Below are positions 17,782 through 27,144 of a DNA stretch of 64,000 nucleotides, one piece after another. Position 1 is the first letter of the stretch; the number at the start of each line of letters is the position of its first letter. Under the pieces are notes generated by a model, which did not search any database, had not been told where the DNA came from, and saw nothing but the letters and a program-made list of their open reading frames with translations. A program made the position numbers and the translations under genes. Location: positions 434,001 to 498,000 of the forward strand of contig NZ_JALKBG010000006.1 in the NCBI RefSeq assembly GCF_023016155.1, given 5' to 3'. The DNA comes from Aliiroseovarius sp. F20344 (GTDB lineage Bacteria; Pseudomonadota; Alphaproteobacteria; Rhodobacterales; Rhodobacteraceae).

Positions 17782-20211
17782 TCACTTGGGAAGAAGGGAT
17801 GAAAGGCCAGATTGCTCCATCAATCGGTCAGCTTCGGCCTGAAGCAGAGCTTCACGCCCGGCACCGTCGACGGGCACTTTGCCGACCTCGAGGAAAAGTG
17901 GGGCAGAAAATGGCGTGACCTGATCGGTGATAACATGGTCGATCAGGCCTTGGGTGCGTGCCATCATCTCGTCAATGCGGGCAAAGCCGATCAGGCCGCG
18001 CATGGCTTCCGTACGGGTAATTTGCAGCAAAAGATGATCGGGATCGTATTTGCGAAGGGTGTCATAGAGGATGTCAGACGAAAACGTGGCCTGACGGCCC
18101 GATGAGCGTTTGCCGGGCAGGTTGCGGGTTATCAATCCGGCAATGGTCGCAGCCCCTTTAAAGCTTCTTTTCATCAGCGCGTTCTCGGCGAGCCAGCCCT
18201 CAAGCCCATCGTGAAGCTGGTCAGCGTTCAGAACCTGAGGTGGATCGGTGATTGGTGCGATAGACCAGATCAGCGTGGCGTAATCCGTGGCAACAAAACC
18301 AAGCGGGCCAAGGCCCAGCTCCTCCATTTGGCGCGTCACCATCAAGCCCAAGGTCTGCTGCGCATTCTTTCCAGCAAAGCCGTAGATGCAGCTATGCGCG
18401 CGGTCGTCGTGTGGGAAGCTTTCGACAAGGATACGGCCGGGACGGGGCAATTGGCTAAGCTCTGCCTGCAAATTGATCCAGTCCTGCGTGTGACCGGGAA
18501 GATCGGGCAGGGTGGGGCGGTGCAAAAGCTCTAATATGCGCACGGACAGCTGCGTGGATGTGGCAAATTTTGTGCCCGAAAAGACCGCCAGTTTCGGCTT
18601 TCTCCCGCGATCACGGCTGACTTGCACCTCCATCTCGCGCAGGCTTTCAAAGCGGACGATTTTACCGCCCATCAGGAAGGTGTCGCCGGGCACAAGGGAC
18701 GCCGCAAAACTTTCTTCGACCTCGCCCAATGGTTTCCCGGCAGAGGCTCCGGATCGACCTTTCATCCGAACTTTCAAAGTGTCCGTGTCAATAATGGTGC
18801 CGACATTCATGCGCACCTGCTGGGCCAATCGTGGATCGCGCAACTGCCATAGCCCATCCGGGCGCTGCATCAGTCGCTGCCAGCGGTCATAGGCTTGCAG
18901 GGCATATCCCCCGGTCGCGACGAAATCCAAACAGTTGTCAAAGGCTGCGCGTGACAAACTGTGGAAGGGCCCTGCTTTTCTTACTTCATCGAAGAGCGCG
19001 TTCTCATCAAACGGAGCGGCGCATGCTGTAATTAATATGTGCTGACACAAGACGTCCAAGGGTCCAGGTCCACGCGGGTCGCCATCAAGATCATGGGCCA
19101 GTACGGCCTCAATCGCGGCGTGGCATTCAATGACCTCCCACCTGTTGGCGGGCAGTATCAAGGCCTTTGAGGGGGCATTGTAGCGGTGATTGGCGCGACC
19201 AATCCGTTGCACAAGGCGCTTCACATTCTTCGGCGCCCCCACTTGAATGACAAGATCCACGTCGCCCCAATCTAGCCCCAGATCTAAGCTGCCCGTGCAG
19301 ACCACCGCACGAAGTTGCCCTGCAACCATGGCAGCTTCGACCTTCTTGCGCTGCTCAAGTGCTAAGGACCCATGATGGATGCCTATGGGCAAACCATCCT
19401 CGTTTGCCAGCCAAAGCTCGTGAAAGAAGATCTCGGCCTGAGCGCGGGTGTTGTGGAAGATCAGAGTTGTTTTGTGCTTCGCCACCTGTTCCAAAACTTC
19501 GGGAATGGCATAACGTCCCCCACCGCCGGACCATGGGGGCGGGGTGTCTGTCGTCAGCATTCCGATATCCGGATCTGGCCCGGGATCAGCCTGAATGATA
19601 TGGCAGGGCGTGGGGTGCGGGGCGACGAAAGCCGCCAGCGCAGGCGGGTCTTCCACGGTTGCCGACAAACCGACCCGACGAAGCTCTGGGCACAGGGCTT
19701 GAAGTCGCGATAGGCAAAGCATCAGCTGATCGCCTCGTTTGCTTTCTGCCAGCGCGTGTAGCTCGTCGACGACAACCCGTTTCAACCCCGAAAACATCCG
19801 TGGCGCGTCTTCATAGCTTAGCAGAAGAGCAAGGCTTTCCGGCGTGGTCAGTAGGATGTGCGGGGGATCGGCGCGCTGGGCCTTTTTGCGCGTCTGTGTC
19901 GTGTCGCCTGATCGATCTTCGACCCGGATATTCAACCCGACCTCATTGATCGGAGACATGAGATTGCGCCGCATATCAGCCGCTAGCGCCTTAAGTGGCG
20001 AGATGTACAATGTGTGAAGGCCGCTGTCTGGGTTTGGTCCCAGCTCGACGAGACTGGGCAGGAACCCGGCCAAAGTTTTCCCGCCTCCCGTGGGCGCAAT
20101 CAGCATAAGCGCGGGGTTTGCCGATCGGTCTAACATCTCAACCTGATGGGGATGAGGTGCCCAATTGCGGGCGGAGAACCAGTTTTCGAACAAAGCGGGA
20201 AGGGTTGTCAT
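17782..20211 (-). CDS. Ligase-associated DEXH-box DNA helicase (Lhr-core type)
   Basis: Superfamily 2 helicase of 809 residues. Motif I is APTGGGKTLAGFLP (about 39-52), motif II VVDELHAL, motif III SATVEDP, and the second RecA-like domain carries CTGSLDLGLDWGDVDLVIQ and QRIGRANHR. The C-terminal third matches the Lhr-core winged-helix/beta-barrel region (ALQAYDRWQRLM, KLAVFSGTKFATS). It translocates on DNA and is linked with PdeM in the ligase-associated repair set. pdeM follows within 50 bases, so they form an operon. Confidence 0.93.
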   Translation of the reverse strand: MTTLPALFENWFSARNWAPHPHQVEMLDRSANPALMLIAPTGGGKTLAGFLPSLVELGPNPDSGLHTLYISPLKALAADMRRNLMSPINEVGLNIRVEDRSGDTTQTRKKAQRADPPHILLTTPESLALLLSYEDAPRMFSGLKRVVVDELHALAESKRGDQLMLCLSRLQALCPELRRVGLSATVEDPPALAAFVAPHPTPCHIIQADPGPDPDIGMLTTDTPPPWSGGGGRYAIPEVLEQVAKHKTTLIFHNTRAQAEIFFHELWLANEDGLPIGIHHGSLALEQRKKVEAAMVAGQLRAVVCTGSLDLGLDWGDVDLVIQVGAPKNVKRLVQRIGRANHRYNAPSKALILPANRWEVIECHAAIEAVLAHDLDGDPRGPGPLDVLCQHILITACAAPFDENALFDEVRKAGPFHSLSRAAFDNCLDFVATGGYALQAYDRWQRLMQRPDGLWQLRDPRLAQQVRMNVGTIIDTDTLKVRMKGRSGASAGKPLGEVEESFAASLVPGDTFLMGGKIVRFESLREMEVQVSRDRGRKPKLAVFSGTKFATSTQLSVRILELLHRPTLPDLPGHTQDWINLQAELSQLPRPGRILVESFPHDDRAHSCIYGFAGKNAQQTLGLMVTRQMEELGLGPLGFVATDYATLIWSIAPITDPPQVLNADQLHDGLEGWLAENALMKRSFKGAATIAGLITRNLPGKRSSGRQATFSSDILYDTLRKYDPDHLLLQITRTEAMRGLIGFARIDEMMARTQGLIDHVITDQVTPFSAPLFLEVGKVPVDGAGREALLQAEADRLMEQSGLSSLLPK

Positions 20212-20316
20212 GAGAGGAGAATAGAAAATTCCGGGGCGGGGCGAAATTACTCATTTCAGTGCGACGGAATTTCGTTGGGCGTTCGTATCATTCAAGACGA
20301 CCAAAGGAGTAATACA

Positions 20317-20814
20317 ATGTCGACACTGCGCAAATGGGCCACGCCACTCACCGTAGGATCATTTCTTGTGATGGGCGTGACCGGCACGCTGATGTTTTTT
20401 CATCTGAACACCATGCTGGGGAAGGTGATCCATGAATGGGCTGGATGGTTGATGCTGGTCGGGGTTGGTGCACATGTCGTGTTGAACTGGCGGGCGTTGA
20501 CCACCTATTTCAAACGCCCTATGGCGCAGTGGATCATGGGTGTTGGCGCGGCTTTGACCCTTGCCACGATACTTCCGATCGGAGGCGCAGGTGAGCCGCC
20601 AGTTCGCAGCATGGTGATGGCCGTGACGCAGGCTGATGAGGCGACGTTGATGGCCCTGTCTGGGCATAATCTGCAAGAAGGGCGTACGCTTCTGTCTGCG
20701 GCCGGCGTTGATCTGCAGCCGGGGCAAAGCTTGGCTGATGCAACAGACGGTGACTTCGGCCTTCAGTCTGCAGCCATGTCGGCGCTGTTCGCATCCGATG
20801 CCACTGATCACTGA
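20317..20814 (+). CDS. DUF4405 membrane protein (cytochrome b561-like)
   Basis: 165 residues. Three hydrophobic helices occupy about residues 8-30, 38-60 and 68-90. Histidines in FFHLNT, HEWAGW and AHVVLNW are placed like haem ligands of cytochrome b-type DUF4405 proteins. The C-terminal part is soluble and resembles the short DUF4405-linked tail with LLSAAGVDLQPGQSL. The frame is open far upstream, but ATG 20317 with AAAGGAG eight bases ahead is clearly the start. A role in membrane electron transfer is inferred from the family. Confidence 0.8.
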   Translation: MSTLRKWATPLTVGSFLVMGVTGTLMFFHLNTMLGKVIHEWAGWLMLVGVGAHVVLNWRALTTYFKRPMAQWIMGVGAALTLATILPIGGAGEPPVRSMVMAVTQADEATLMALSGHNLQEGRTLLSAAGVDLQPGQSLADATDGDFGLQSAAMSALFASDATDH

Positions 20815-20853
20815 TACCTGGATTTGCCGGTTACGTCCCTGACCGGCAAGAAA

Positions 20854-20888
20854 AAACCGGGCGGGTCTCATAACGAGCCCGCCCGGTT
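20854..20888 (-). terminator. Hairpin terminator, serving mainly the minus-strand ATPase gene
   Basis: AACCGGGCGGG pairs with CCCGCCCGGTT around a TCTCATAACGAG apex. On the minus strand the stem is followed by six T residues, and on the plus strand by TTTG, so it can end both convergent genes. Confidence 0.85.
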
Positions 20889-20901
20889 TGAAGACGTTCG
20901 C

Positions 20902-22215
20902 TTAGTGAACGATATCTTCTTCTTTCACGAACATGTTTTCCCATGCCCGGTCGATCAGTTCTGGCGTCATTTGATACGGAATGCCCTCAAACTCGCAGAT
21001 CGAGATCATCTGATCGATCAAGAAGATCGGCTGATAGTTCGCATAGATATTGTCGATTGTCGGGTACTTGCTTTTCAGCAAGTGGATCAACGCATCTTGC
21101 GACAACGGCATTTTCCGTTTCTTCGCGACCATAGCAAAGATTTTCAGATAGTCTTCCTGGTCCGGTCCATCAATTTTGATCTTGTAGAAGATACGGCGCA
21201 AGGCCGCCTTATCGAAGATCTTGTTCGGGTGGAAGTTGGTCGAGAAGATGACCAGCGTGTCAAAAGGCACCTCAAACTTTTCACCTGATTGCAGCGCCAG
21301 AATATCTTTGTTTTCTTCCAGCGGCACAATCCAACGGTTGATCAACGCCTGCGGAGGTTCGGCCTGACGCCCAAGGTCATCCACGATGAAGACGCCGCCG
21401 GTGGCTTTCAACTGCAATGACGCCGTATAGGTGCGCGCCGTGGGATTATAGACCAGATCCAGCATATCCAGCGTAAGTTCACCACCAGTGATCACGGTCG
21501 GGCGGTCGCACAGAACATAACGACGATCATACTTCTTGGCCTTACGGCGCAATGAATCAGGGTCGTCATATTCCTCTTCCGCCGAAGAGTGCACAATCGG
21601 GTCATAGACTGTGATGATCTGGCCCGAATACTCGATCGCTTTGGGGACATAGATTTTGTCACCAAGCGCATCCCGGATGCCGTTCGAAATCGAAGACTTA
21701 CCGTTCCCCGGGGGGCCATACATCAGGATCGAACGACCCGAGCCAACGGCTGGCCCAAGCTGATCCAGGAGGTCGTTTGGCAGAATTAGGTGGCCCATAG
21801 CGCCGGTTAATTGCTGCCGCGTCATTGTGATATTTCGGATCGATTGCCGCTTTACCTGTTCGGCGTAGATCTCCATCGGGACGGGCATGGCGCCGAAGTA
21901 TTCTGACTGCGACAAGGCATCCAAGGCCCGCGCTTTACCTGTGTCAGACAGGCGATACCCCATTTCCGAGCTTTGAGCGCCCGCTTGCATAGTCCCCATA
22001 GCCTCAACAAGGCCAAGTTCGCGACCCATGTCGATCAGTTCCTGCACAACACGGGCAGGAACACAAAGCGCACGCTCCAGATCCGTGACGCGTTCCAGAT
22101 TGGTGCGGAACATGGTTTTCAGAAGGATATCCCGCATCATGACCGTGGTCAGCCCAAGGTCACTTGCTGTCTTCAGGCCCGGAGGCGCAATCAGGTCAGA
22201 TGGTTGCACATTCAT
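20902..22215 (-). CDS. AAA-family ATPase of unknown role
   Basis: 437-residue cytoplasmic protein. The N-terminal half contains a helical, winged-helix-like region (LERALCVPARVVQELIDMGRELGLVEA). The ATPase domain has Walker A GPPGNGKSS near residue 167, Walker B GGVFIVDDLGR, sensor-1 FSTN and an arginine-rich AALRRIFYKI segment. It resembles widespread AAA proteins annotated only as ATPases. It is divergent from the GT-C-like membrane gene and close to the Tad pilus cluster, but no functional link is proven. The start ATG 22215 gives MNVQPSDLI. Confidence 0.8.
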   Translation of the reverse strand: MNVQPSDLIAPPGLKTASDLGLTTVMMRDILLKTMFRTNLERVTDLERALCVPARVVQELIDMGRELGLVEAMGTMQAGAQSSEMGYRLSDTGKARALDALSQSEYFGAMPVPMEIYAEQVKRQSIRNITMTRQQLTGAMGHLILPNDLLDQLGPAVGSGRSILMYGPPGNGKSSISNGIRDALGDKIYVPKAIEYSGQIITVYDPIVHSSAEEEYDDPDSLRRKAKKYDRRYVLCDRPTVITGGELTLDMLDLVYNPTARTYTASLQLKATGGVFIVDDLGRQAEPPQALINRWIVPLEENKDILALQSGEKFEVPFDTLVIFSTNFHPNKIFDKAALRRIFYKIKIDGPDQEDYLKIFAMVAKKRKMPLSQDALIHLLKSKYPTIDNIYANYQPIFLIDQMISICEFEGIPYQMTPELIDRAWENMFVKEEDIVH

Positions 22216-22341
22216 TTCGTTTGCCCGATCCTTGGTTCACGTGGTTCTGTTGATTTGTCTATATATATACTCGTTCAGCTTACAAAGTCTTGCCTGAGAA
22301 TGCATTGACGCTAATTTGGCTACAAAAGAATGAGGGCAGGT

Positions 22342-24042
22342 ATGAGCACAAATAATGGTAAGATTTTGGCAGCCTTTATGGTTCTGCTGCTGGCTGGCTA
22401 TGCAGGACTGACCTTCGCGAAGGGTGGTTTCTATATTGGCAAGCACGAAGGGGATACGCTGCACCTGCTGCAAATCCTGTTTCGGATGCAAGGCGGGGAT
22501 TGGCCTCATCTAGACTTCGTAACACCGATTGGCATTTTGGCGTTTGCTCCAATGTTGGTCTTCCTAAAGGCCGGTTTCGGGGCAGGGCAGGCGATCTTGG
22601 CTGGCCAATTCATTGTTGCGATTGCGTTTTTTCCATTTGCATGGTGGGTTGCACGAAGCCGTTTCCACGGCGGTTGGGCCTATTTGTTTGCTGCAACCAT
22701 CCTGATTTTGTCCGTAGCATTGGTACACGGCGAGTCCGTGGACGCGATATCCATCTCGATGTATTACAATCGCTGGGCATGGGCGGCGGCGTTCATGGCT
22801 GTTTCGGTTGCAATGGTTCCCCCGCTTGAAGGTCGTTCTTCCCCAATGGTGGATGGGGTGACAGTTGGCGTCATGATGGCCATCATGGCGTTGATCAAAG
22901 TAACTTTTTTCGCGGCCTTCTTTGTTCCGGTGTTGATTGGGCTCTTGGCCCGTAAAGCAGGGCGTACGGTGCTTTGGGCGATTGTTGGCGGAATCGTCGC
23001 CGCTGTACTGGCGACTCTGGCAGTTGGAACTCCGGTTTTCTGGTTGGCCTATCTGCAGGATCTACTGAACGTTGCAGGATCAAGTGTGCGTCCGCATCCC
23101 GGTCATGATTTCGCTTATGTGGTAAGTGCCCCGGCCTATCTTGGCGGGTCTCTGATCATACTTGCTGCCGTGGTCCTGATGCGACAGGCGGACCGCAAAC
23201 CCGAGGGCTTGACGCTTCTTCTTCTCGCGCCGGCTTTTTTCTACGTCACTTATCAGAATTTTGGCAACGATCCTCAGTGGTTGTGGCTGCTGGGCCTGTT
23301 GCTTTTTGCACGTCTGCCGCAGACTGGGCTGCACAACAGCTTCGGGTGGGATCTTCGGCAATCGGTAATCCTTTGTGCCATTGCTGCGATGGCCCTTGCG
23401 ACCCCCAGCTTCATGAACATGACTGCAAGCCCAATTCGCCACTTTGCGACAGATGTCGAGAAATACGTTTCATTGCTACCGAATTCCGGCTCACATGAGG
23501 GCATTCAGACAACTACCCCGCGCGCTTATCAAATGGATTTTCGAGCTGCTGTTGATAGTGAGAATGCGCTATTCGCGGGTTACGCTGAACGCGTAGATCG
23601 TGCCAATGTTGAGGTCACGTTCAACGGAGAGGATCTTACTTATTGCTCGTTGGATGTAGGAATGGTGGGCTGGTTTGAGGGCATAGCCAATGACATAGCC
23701 AATTGGGACGGCGGGGAAGGTGCTTCAATCTTCACTGCAGATTTGATTTCAAGCTATTGGCTGTTTGCCGATCTGTCCCCCCTGAAACGTGGAGCGCCTT
23801 GGTATTATGGTGAGCTGACCGGGATCGAGAATGCGGACTATCTTTTGGTGCCACGTTGCCCGCTTTCGGCTCCGACACGTAAGGCAGTCCTTGATGAGAT
23901 TTCAGCGCAAAGTTGGGCCGACAATGTGACCGAGGTTCGGCGCACGGATGAGTACACGCTGTATTCTTTGCCCGGTGAAAAGGGGGAACCGGTGGCCCCC
24001 AAGAGCAATCCTGAGAAACAAGACACTGAAGACGGCAGCTAA
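22342..24042 (+). CDS. Polytopic membrane protein resembling GT-C glycosyltransferases
   Basis: 566 residues with roughly nine to eleven hydrophobic helices over residues 5-370 and a soluble C-terminal domain of about 190 residues. The first periplasmic loop has HEGD at 35-38 and PHLDF with Asp58, the acidic pattern found in lipid-sugar-dependent GT-C transferases of the ArnT/OST type (DF...P.G). No closer family was recognised. It is convergent with the Tad cluster and could transfer a polyprenyl-linked sugar to a surface protein or glycan; this is inference. The ATG at 22330 is an alternative start. The gene is somewhat A+T-rich for the region. Confidence 0.6.
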   Translation: MSTNNGKILAAFMVLLLAGYAGLTFAKGGFYIGKHEGDTLHLLQILFRMQGGDWPHLDFVTPIGILAFAPMLVFLKAGFGAGQAILAGQFIVAIAFFPFAWWVARSRFHGGWAYLFAATILILSVALVHGESVDAISISMYYNRWAWAAAFMAVSVAMVPPLEGRSSPMVDGVTVGVMMAIMALIKVTFFAAFFVPVLIGLLARKAGRTVLWAIVGGIVAAVLATLAVGTPVFWLAYLQDLLNVAGSSVRPHPGHDFAYVVSAPAYLGGSLIILAAVVLMRQADRKPEGLTLLLLAPAFFYVTYQNFGNDPQWLWLLGLLLFARLPQTGLHNSFGWDLRQSVILCAIAAMALATPSFMNMTASPIRHFATDVEKYVSLLPNSGSHEGIQTTTPRAYQMDFRAAVDSENALFAGYAERVDRANVEVTFNGEDLTYCSLDVGMVGWFEGIANDIANWDGGEGASIFTADLISSYWLFADLSPLKRGAPWYYGELTGIENADYLLVPRCPLSAPTRKAVLDEISAQSWADNVTEVRRTDEYTLYSLPGEKGEPVAPKSNPEKQDTEDGS

Positions 24043-24060
24043 CCCAGCTTGTAGAATGCA

Positions 24061-24090
24061 AAAAGCCCGCAAGTCTTGCGGGCTTTTTTG
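24061..24090 (+). terminator. Bidirectional Rho-independent terminator
   Basis: AAAAGCCCGCAA (24061-24072) pairs perfectly with TTGCGGGCTTTT (24076-24087), loop GTC, flanked by T runs on both strands. It separates the GT-C-like gene from the end of the Tad operon. Confidence 0.92.
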
Positions 24091-24107
24091 TTTGAGTGCG
24101 ACGGTGT

Positions 24108-24608
24108 TTAAGCTCCGTAAACAGCCCCTAGGACGAGATAAGTCAGGAAGGTTAAACAGATGCTAAACCCCATTGGATAGTCAGTTCGCGACCAGCTTTC
24201 CCAATCGGGGGTGAGTGCGCGCAGGGGTTTAATGCGTCGAATAATTCTGTGCACCACAAAGCCCACAATAATCATCAACGCAAAGATCGTAAGCACCAGA
24301 AATGTATCCGACACAGCGATGAAGGGTGCGATTGCAGCGGCTAACTTGGCATCGCCAGCGCCCATCTTTCCTGCAATGTTCAAAAGAAAACCCACGGTCA
24401 GGACGACCGCAAAATGCGACCATCTCCACAAGTATTCATTTGTTTCCAATGCAAAAAATCCCAGTACGGCAAACCCGATCAACAGGGCCGCAACGGCTTT
24501 GTTGGGAATTTTCATTCGGGACAGATCTGAATAGACCACCCATGCCGAGACCGGAATAGCAAGCGATAGAAACAGCAGGGCTGCCCATTGTGTAAGTGTA
24601 ATAAACAT
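24108..24608 (-). CDS. cpaA: Tad prepilin peptidase (TadV/CpaA)
   Basis: 166-residue inner-membrane aspartic protease that processes Flp prepilin. The two catalytic Asp motifs are visible: YSDLSRMKIPN (about residues 26-36) and GAGDAKLAAA (about 83-92), separated by membrane helices, and a YPMGFSI segment occurs near the end. It is the last gene of the minus-strand Tad operon, six bases after the TPR lipoprotein gene. The short form without the N-terminal methylase domain is typical of Tad systems. Confidence 0.9.
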   Translation of the reverse strand: MFITLTQWAALLFLSLAIPVSAWVVYSDLSRMKIPNKAVAALLIGFAVLGFFALETNEYLWRWSHFAVVLTVGFLLNIAGKMGAGDAKLAAAIAPFIAVSDTFLVLTIFALMIIVGFVVHRIIRRIKPLRALTPDWESWSRTDYPMGFSICLTFLTYLVLGAVYGA

Positions 24609-24613
24609 ACGCG

Positions 24614-25480
24614 TTAACCGTTCGAGACGTTGCTTTCCAGAGCCTCAAGCGCGCGCGAGGCGGCTTCGAAATGCTGTGGATGTGTGTCGATTGCTTCTTG
24701 CAGCAGTCCTTTTCCAGTTGTCACGTCACCCTGCTTTATCGCGGAAAGTGCCAGAGTATGCAGAAGCTGCGCCCGTTCGATCTGGGTCATCTTGATGACC
24801 GGAAGGTCATACTTCCGCTGCGCGCCACGTGCCAAAACAAGGTTATTTTTCGTCGTGAAACGCGTCGAGTCGTACCCAAGCGATTGGCTAAACAAATCCT
24901 CAGCGCCTTTGTAATCGGCGCGTGTCAGTTTCGAATAACCCCAGTTGTTCAACACAGTTGCCGGGTTGGTGGTTAAGCCAACGGCGGTTTCATAAAAACT
25001 ATCCGCTTTTTTCCAGTCTTCCCTGCTATCAGCAATCATGGCTTCCAAGCGGTAGCGGCGGAAGGTTTCATGGGTCGGTGGAACCTTATCCAGTTCGACC
25101 TTGGCTTGATCCCAGTCGCCTGCACGGATCAACGCGTCTGCCAGCGAAACGCGGTCTGCATTGGTTGCACCCGGAAGGGACACGACCTTTTTCCATGTTC
25201 CGACGGCTTCGGTTGGGCGCTTGGCGCGAACCAACGATTGCCCAAGGCCACGTTGTAGATCGATCCTGTCAGGATTGGATTTAACCGCGCCCTGAAAATA
25301 GGAGGCAGCTTCGTCAGCGTCCCCGACCGTCAGCATGATGTCGTTTAAGTTGCTTTCGTCGATGACGTTCAAATCTGCCAAGGCACGTTCGACGTCTTCG
25401 CCTTCGTCCTTGGGTTTTTGGCAGGCCGATAGGGCCATAGCGCTGCTTACGCACAGCGCAAGAAGAATGGATTGGCGCAT
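24614..25480 (-). CDS. tadD: TPR lipoprotein, TadD-like
   Basis: 288 residues. A signal peptide ends in the lipobox LSAC (about residues 17-20); the rest consists of TPR units including AASYFQGAVKSNPDRIDLQRGL, NWGYSKLTRADYKGAEDLF and QGDVTTGKGLLQEAI. TadD lipoproteins are pilotins needed for secretin assembly in Tad systems. It lies between tadC and the prepilin peptidase and follows another TPR lipoprotein gene. Which of the two is the true pilotin cannot be decided from sequence. Confidence 0.8.
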   Translation of the reverse strand: MRQSILLALCVSSAMALSACQKPKDEGEDVERALADLNVIDESNLNDIMLTVGDADEAASYFQGAVKSNPDRIDLQRGLGQSLVRAKRPTEAVGTWKKVVSLPGATNADRVSLADALIRAGDWDQAKVELDKVPPTHETFRRYRLEAMIADSREDWKKADSFYETAVGLTTNPATVLNNWGYSKLTRADYKGAEDLFSQSLGYDSTRFTTKNNLVLARGAQRKYDLPVIKMTQIERAQLLHTLALSAIKQGDVTTGKGLLQEAIDTHPQHFEAASRALEALESNVSNG

Positions 25481-25510
25481 TTTTGCGTCCTCTACTGCTC
25501 GTCTTTTCGT

Positions 25511-26125
25511 CTAGATTTCGGACAGAAGCAGATAGTCACCTGAGCCCCTGCGAACCAGCGAAAATGTATCATTATTGGCTGGATCATAGTCCGGGTTGTC
25601 CAAATTTGCGAGCGCTAGGCGCAAATTCTCTCGAATTTCGGCAGATTGGCCACGATCAAGCCCAAAAGCGATGCGGAAAACGCGCGCTGCTTCGTTGACT
25701 TGGCCGGTTTCCATCAACACTACACCCAGATTGTTCCAAGCAGGTGCGAAGTTTACATCCAGTTGAGTGGCCTTGCGCAGAAGCTTTTCGGCTTGTCCCA
25801 AGCGGCCAAGCTGTAGATTGGCAGATCCAATCGCTGACAGCACATCAACCGTGATACCTTGCTCTGCAGCCGCGCGTGTATAGGCCTTCAATGCCAGTTC
25901 ATGTTCTCCGGCAGCGGTAAGTCTGTGTCCAACTGTTAACCCATCGACGGAACCGTCTTGTGCGGCGAAAGTGCCGGGTGCATAGGGGCTTCCTTCAAGG
26001 CTTTCGAAACCCGTATCTGCTTTCTTGCAGGCAGACAGAGCGAGAAGCGAAGCAACCACGAGTGTAAGGCCGACTTGGCCGGCGCCTTTAGGCAGTTGAG
26101 CTTTCGAGCAGGGGGCAGTGGGCAT
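25511..26125 (-). CDS. tadD: Second TPR lipoprotein, TadD-like
   Basis: 204 residues with an extended N-terminus and lipobox LSAC (about residues 30-33), followed by TPR repeats (GEHELALKAYTRAAAEQG, NLQLGRLGQAEKLLRKATQLD, NNLGVVLMETGQVNEAARVF). It lies directly after tadC on the same strand and before the longer TPR lipoprotein, so the cluster carries two TadD-type proteins. It may act in secretin targeting or serve a division of labour with its neighbour. Confidence 0.8.
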   Translation of the reverse strand: MPTAPCSKAQLPKGAGQVGLTLVVASLLALSACKKADTGFESLEGSPYAPGTFAAQDGSVDGLTVGHRLTAAGEHELALKAYTRAAAEQGITVDVLSAIGSANLQLGRLGQAEKLLRKATQLDVNFAPAWNNLGVVLMETGQVNEAARVFRIAFGLDRGQSAEIRENLRLALANLDNPDYDPANNDTFSLVRRGSGDYLLLSEI

Positions 26126-26158
26126 AAAACGAGATGCTCCTGTGGAAACTCGCGGGTG

Positions 26159-27133
26159 TCAGAAACGAATATTTTGAAGTGTTATATACACTTCATAGAC
26201 AGAGGGACCGATAAGAATGATCAAAAGGGGAGGAACGGTAAGCATCATCGTCGCCAGCGTCATTTTAGTCGGCAGTTGGTTTGCTTTTTCTTCCGCGCGC
26301 ATAACCCGTTTATCGCGCATCTCGCCGGCATAAACGCGCAGGGCTTCTGCGATGGATGTACCGAAGGTTGCAGATTGGATCATCACCGTTACGAAACTTG
26401 CCACATCTGGCACACCGGATCGTTCTGACATGTCGCGTAGAACCTGAATACGATCCTTACCGGCCTTCATCTCGTTCGAAACGATGGTGAACTCATCTGC
26501 CAGCGCCGGGTAGGAAGGGCGAATTTCCTTAGAGACCCGCAAAATTGCCTGATCCAAGGATTGACCCGCTTCCACGCAAACCAGCATCATGTCCAAGGCG
26601 TCGGGAAAGCCGTTGATGATTTCCTCTTTCCGCTCTTCCATACGCCGTGTGACCCAATACTTAGGGAACATGTAACCAACCGCACCTGGAACCAATATCC
26701 AGAGAATACGGGCTTGCGTCGTAAGCTCTTGCCCGTTGGCGGTCTTAAGGATCGTAATGAATACACCAAATGCAAGCAGCACAATACCAAGTGCAAACTG
26801 CGAAAAGTGATAGGTTCGAACAGCAGTTTTACTCGGATAGCCGGCTTGCAGAAGCTTAAGTTGCGTGGCGGAGTATTCCGCAGCATCTTGGGGCTCCAGA
26901 AAAGCGGAGTACTTCTCGAGTTTGGTTGACCCCTGGGCGACACGCAGGTCTGCTTTCTTCGCACTTTTTGCCCCGCCCTCACGAAGGGCTTTTACCTTCT
27001 CCAGCGGGTCAACCTGCTTTCTTAGGACAAATGGTAAAGTGACAATGACAAGCACTATTCCCACACCACCTAAGGCAAGGATTGGCCCTGCGGGCCCTAG
27101 TTGTTCAGTCAGGAAGTCGAGAATGGCTTGCAT
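26159..27133 (-). CDS. tadC: Tad pilus platform protein TadC
   Basis: 324-residue inner-membrane protein of the GspF/TadC family that forms the assembly platform with TadB. It has an N-terminal hydrophobic helix, a middle pair of helices (FALGIVLLAFGVFITIL and RILWILVPGAVGYMFP) and a C-terminal helix, with the cytoplasmic T2SSF domain FPDALDMMLVCVEAGQSLDQAI. The FG-rich SATFGTSIAEALRVY segment is characteristic. Its ATG lies 11 bases after the tadB stop. Confidence 0.92.
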   Translation of the reverse strand: MQAILDFLTEQLGPAGPILALGGVGIVLVIVTLPFVLRKQVDPLEKVKALREGGAKSAKKADLRVAQGSTKLEKYSAFLEPQDAAEYSATQLKLLQAGYPSKTAVRTYHFSQFALGIVLLAFGVFITILKTANGQELTTQARILWILVPGAVGYMFPKYWVTRRMEERKEEIINGFPDALDMMLVCVEAGQSLDQAILRVSKEIRPSYPALADEFTIVSNEMKAGKDRIQVLRDMSERSGVPDVASFVTVMIQSATFGTSIAEALRVYAGEMRDKRVMRAEEKANQLPTKMTLATMMLTVPPLLIILIGPSVYEVYITLQNIRF

Positions 27134-27144
27134 GAGCTTGATAC

